Source of the DNA: Bacteroidota bacterium
GTDB taxonomy: Bacteria; Bacteroidota; Bacteroidia; Flavobacteriales_D; Sanyastnellaceae
Direction of reading: 5' to 3'
Assembly: GCA_027624855.1 (NCBI GenBank)
Contig: JAQBTQ010000009.1
Location: forward strand, 1-64,000
DNA length: 64,000 bases
In this document: positions 63,498-64,000 of the stretch, in pieces
Layout: the number at the start of each line of letters is the position of its first letter
Position numbering within the stretch: position 1 is the stretch's first letter
The notes under the pieces: model-generated
The model's database searches: none
The model's input: only the letters and a program-made list of their open reading frames with translations
Told to the model about the DNA's origin: nothing
Position numbers and translations under genes: made by a program

Positions 63498-64000
63498 TCA
63501 ACCCATTTGTCGATGCCACAAACGAGGATTTGATGCCAAGTCAATCTCCATCCAATGGGACTCGTCAATGAGATGCACCGATGCCAAATTCACATGTTCT
63601 GATAATTCAGCGTAATCATGGGTCGCAATAATGAACCCCTTTCCATTGACTGAAGCGATACCTAGCTCCTTCCAAAAGGCCATTTTCGAAGGCACATCAA
63701 GGAAGGCGGTCGGCTCGTCTAGAATCGTCCATTCGGTGTTTTGAAGCATTACCCTAGTGAACATAACCCGCTGCGCTTGGCCATCGCTCAAAGTATGAAG
63801 CGATTGATTCCACCAATCAACTTCACCAAAAGACCGAAGCGCCCCCCTGTTTTTCTCCTCATCCTCAGACACCAGCGCCAAAACTTCTGCAACCGACAAT
63901 TCGCTCGTTTTCGGAGGAAGGCTATGGACAAAAGATATCTGCTGAGCACGTTCCACTTGGGACATACATTGGATGGGCTGATCGCCAATCTTGACGACGC
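63498..64000 (-). CDS. ABC transporter ATP-binding protein (iron-chelate type), N-terminus beyond the window
   Basis: The frame is open to the right edge, giving 167 visible codons. It has the Q-loop region (ISFVHSLPPKTSELSVAEVL), an ABC signature in altered form LSDGQAQRV, Walker B WTILDEPTAFLD and the switch His in IATHDYAE. Walker A must lie outside. The sequence fits FecE/HmuV-type ATPases for siderophore or cobalamin import (family-level guess). An internal ATG at 63965 is not the start. The 95 bp between it and the phosphoesterase gene hold nothing recognisable. Confidence 0.85.
   Translation of the reverse strand, partial: VVKIGDQPIQCMSQVERAQQISFVHSLPPKTSELSVAEVLALVSEDEEKNRGALRSFGEVDWWNQSLHTLSDGQAQRVMFTRVMLQNTEWTILDEPTAFLDVPSKMAFWKELGIASVNGKGFIIATHDYAELSEHVNLASVHLIDESHWMEIDLASNPRLWHRQMG

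Overview
The window looks like a piece of chromosome from a marine-type Bacteroidota, most likely Flavobacteriales (Cryomorphaceae/Crocinitomicaceae-like; the family is a guess). The reasons are: several type IX secretion (T9SS) C-terminal sorting domains of type A and type B; a PorP/SprF partner next to an SprB-repeat adhesin; zinc-free L31 (rpmE2); S46 peptidase; EttA and IcmF; and promoters of the Bacteroidota form TAnnTTTG instead of sigma70-type boxes. Gene density is high and no insertion sequence, phage, CRISPR array or rRNA is visible. One tRNA (Arg-ACG) is present.

Layout. 1-2664: 3'-truncated giant Cys-rich exported protein. 2.7-9.3 kb: patatin-like lipase, C26 lipoprotein, an Ig-repeat exported protein behind a palindrome-rich regulatory region, tRNA-Arg, C1B peptidase, a hypothetical, an outer-membrane-like protein and a cyclophilin lipoprotein. 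9.3-15 kb: exonuclease/GIY-YIG fusion, ECF sigma factor with a small partner gene, uvrA, msrB. 15-19.8 kb: adhesin/PorP operon ending in a small exported protein that is one stand-alone copy of a module found in the giant proteins. 19.9-24.9 kb: rluF, icmF, EamA transporter. 24.9-32.6 kb: a leftward four-gene run encoding a secreted lysyl-oxidase-domain protein, a secreted CotH-kinase protein, a sulfotransferase-like protein and a class IV aminotransferase. 32.7-41.6 kb: a 42-residue membrane protein, DPP11-like peptidase, threonine aldolase, T9SS protein, yaaA, FKBP lipoprotein, DUF819 membrane protein, ribA. 41.7-51 kb: six-module exported protein, SLC45-like sugar transporter, and a 1727-residue repeat protein. 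51-64 kb: pgi-fba, TPR protein-def, ribB (with dead RibA-like half), rpmE2, a candidate small RNA, SPOR-like protein-xerD-tlpA, gluQ-ettA, a metallophosphoesterase and the edge of an iron-type ABC ATPase.

Most notable observations. (1) A secreted bacterial protein carries a lysyl-oxidase domain with the three copper histidines and both residues that form the LTQ cofactor, in an apparent operon with a CotH-type kinase and a sulfotransferase/aminotransferase pair. (2) At least seven genes have a TAnnTTTG box (one of them with a single mismatch) exactly four bases before the start codon, which implies leaderless or near-leaderless mRNAs; the same rule supports the 42-residue gene at 32700. (3) A module of about 185 residues, which I cannot assign to a known family, occurs eight times in three proteins. 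(4) Two of the giant proteins end in a near-identical dockerin-like tail and not in a recognisable T9SS domain.
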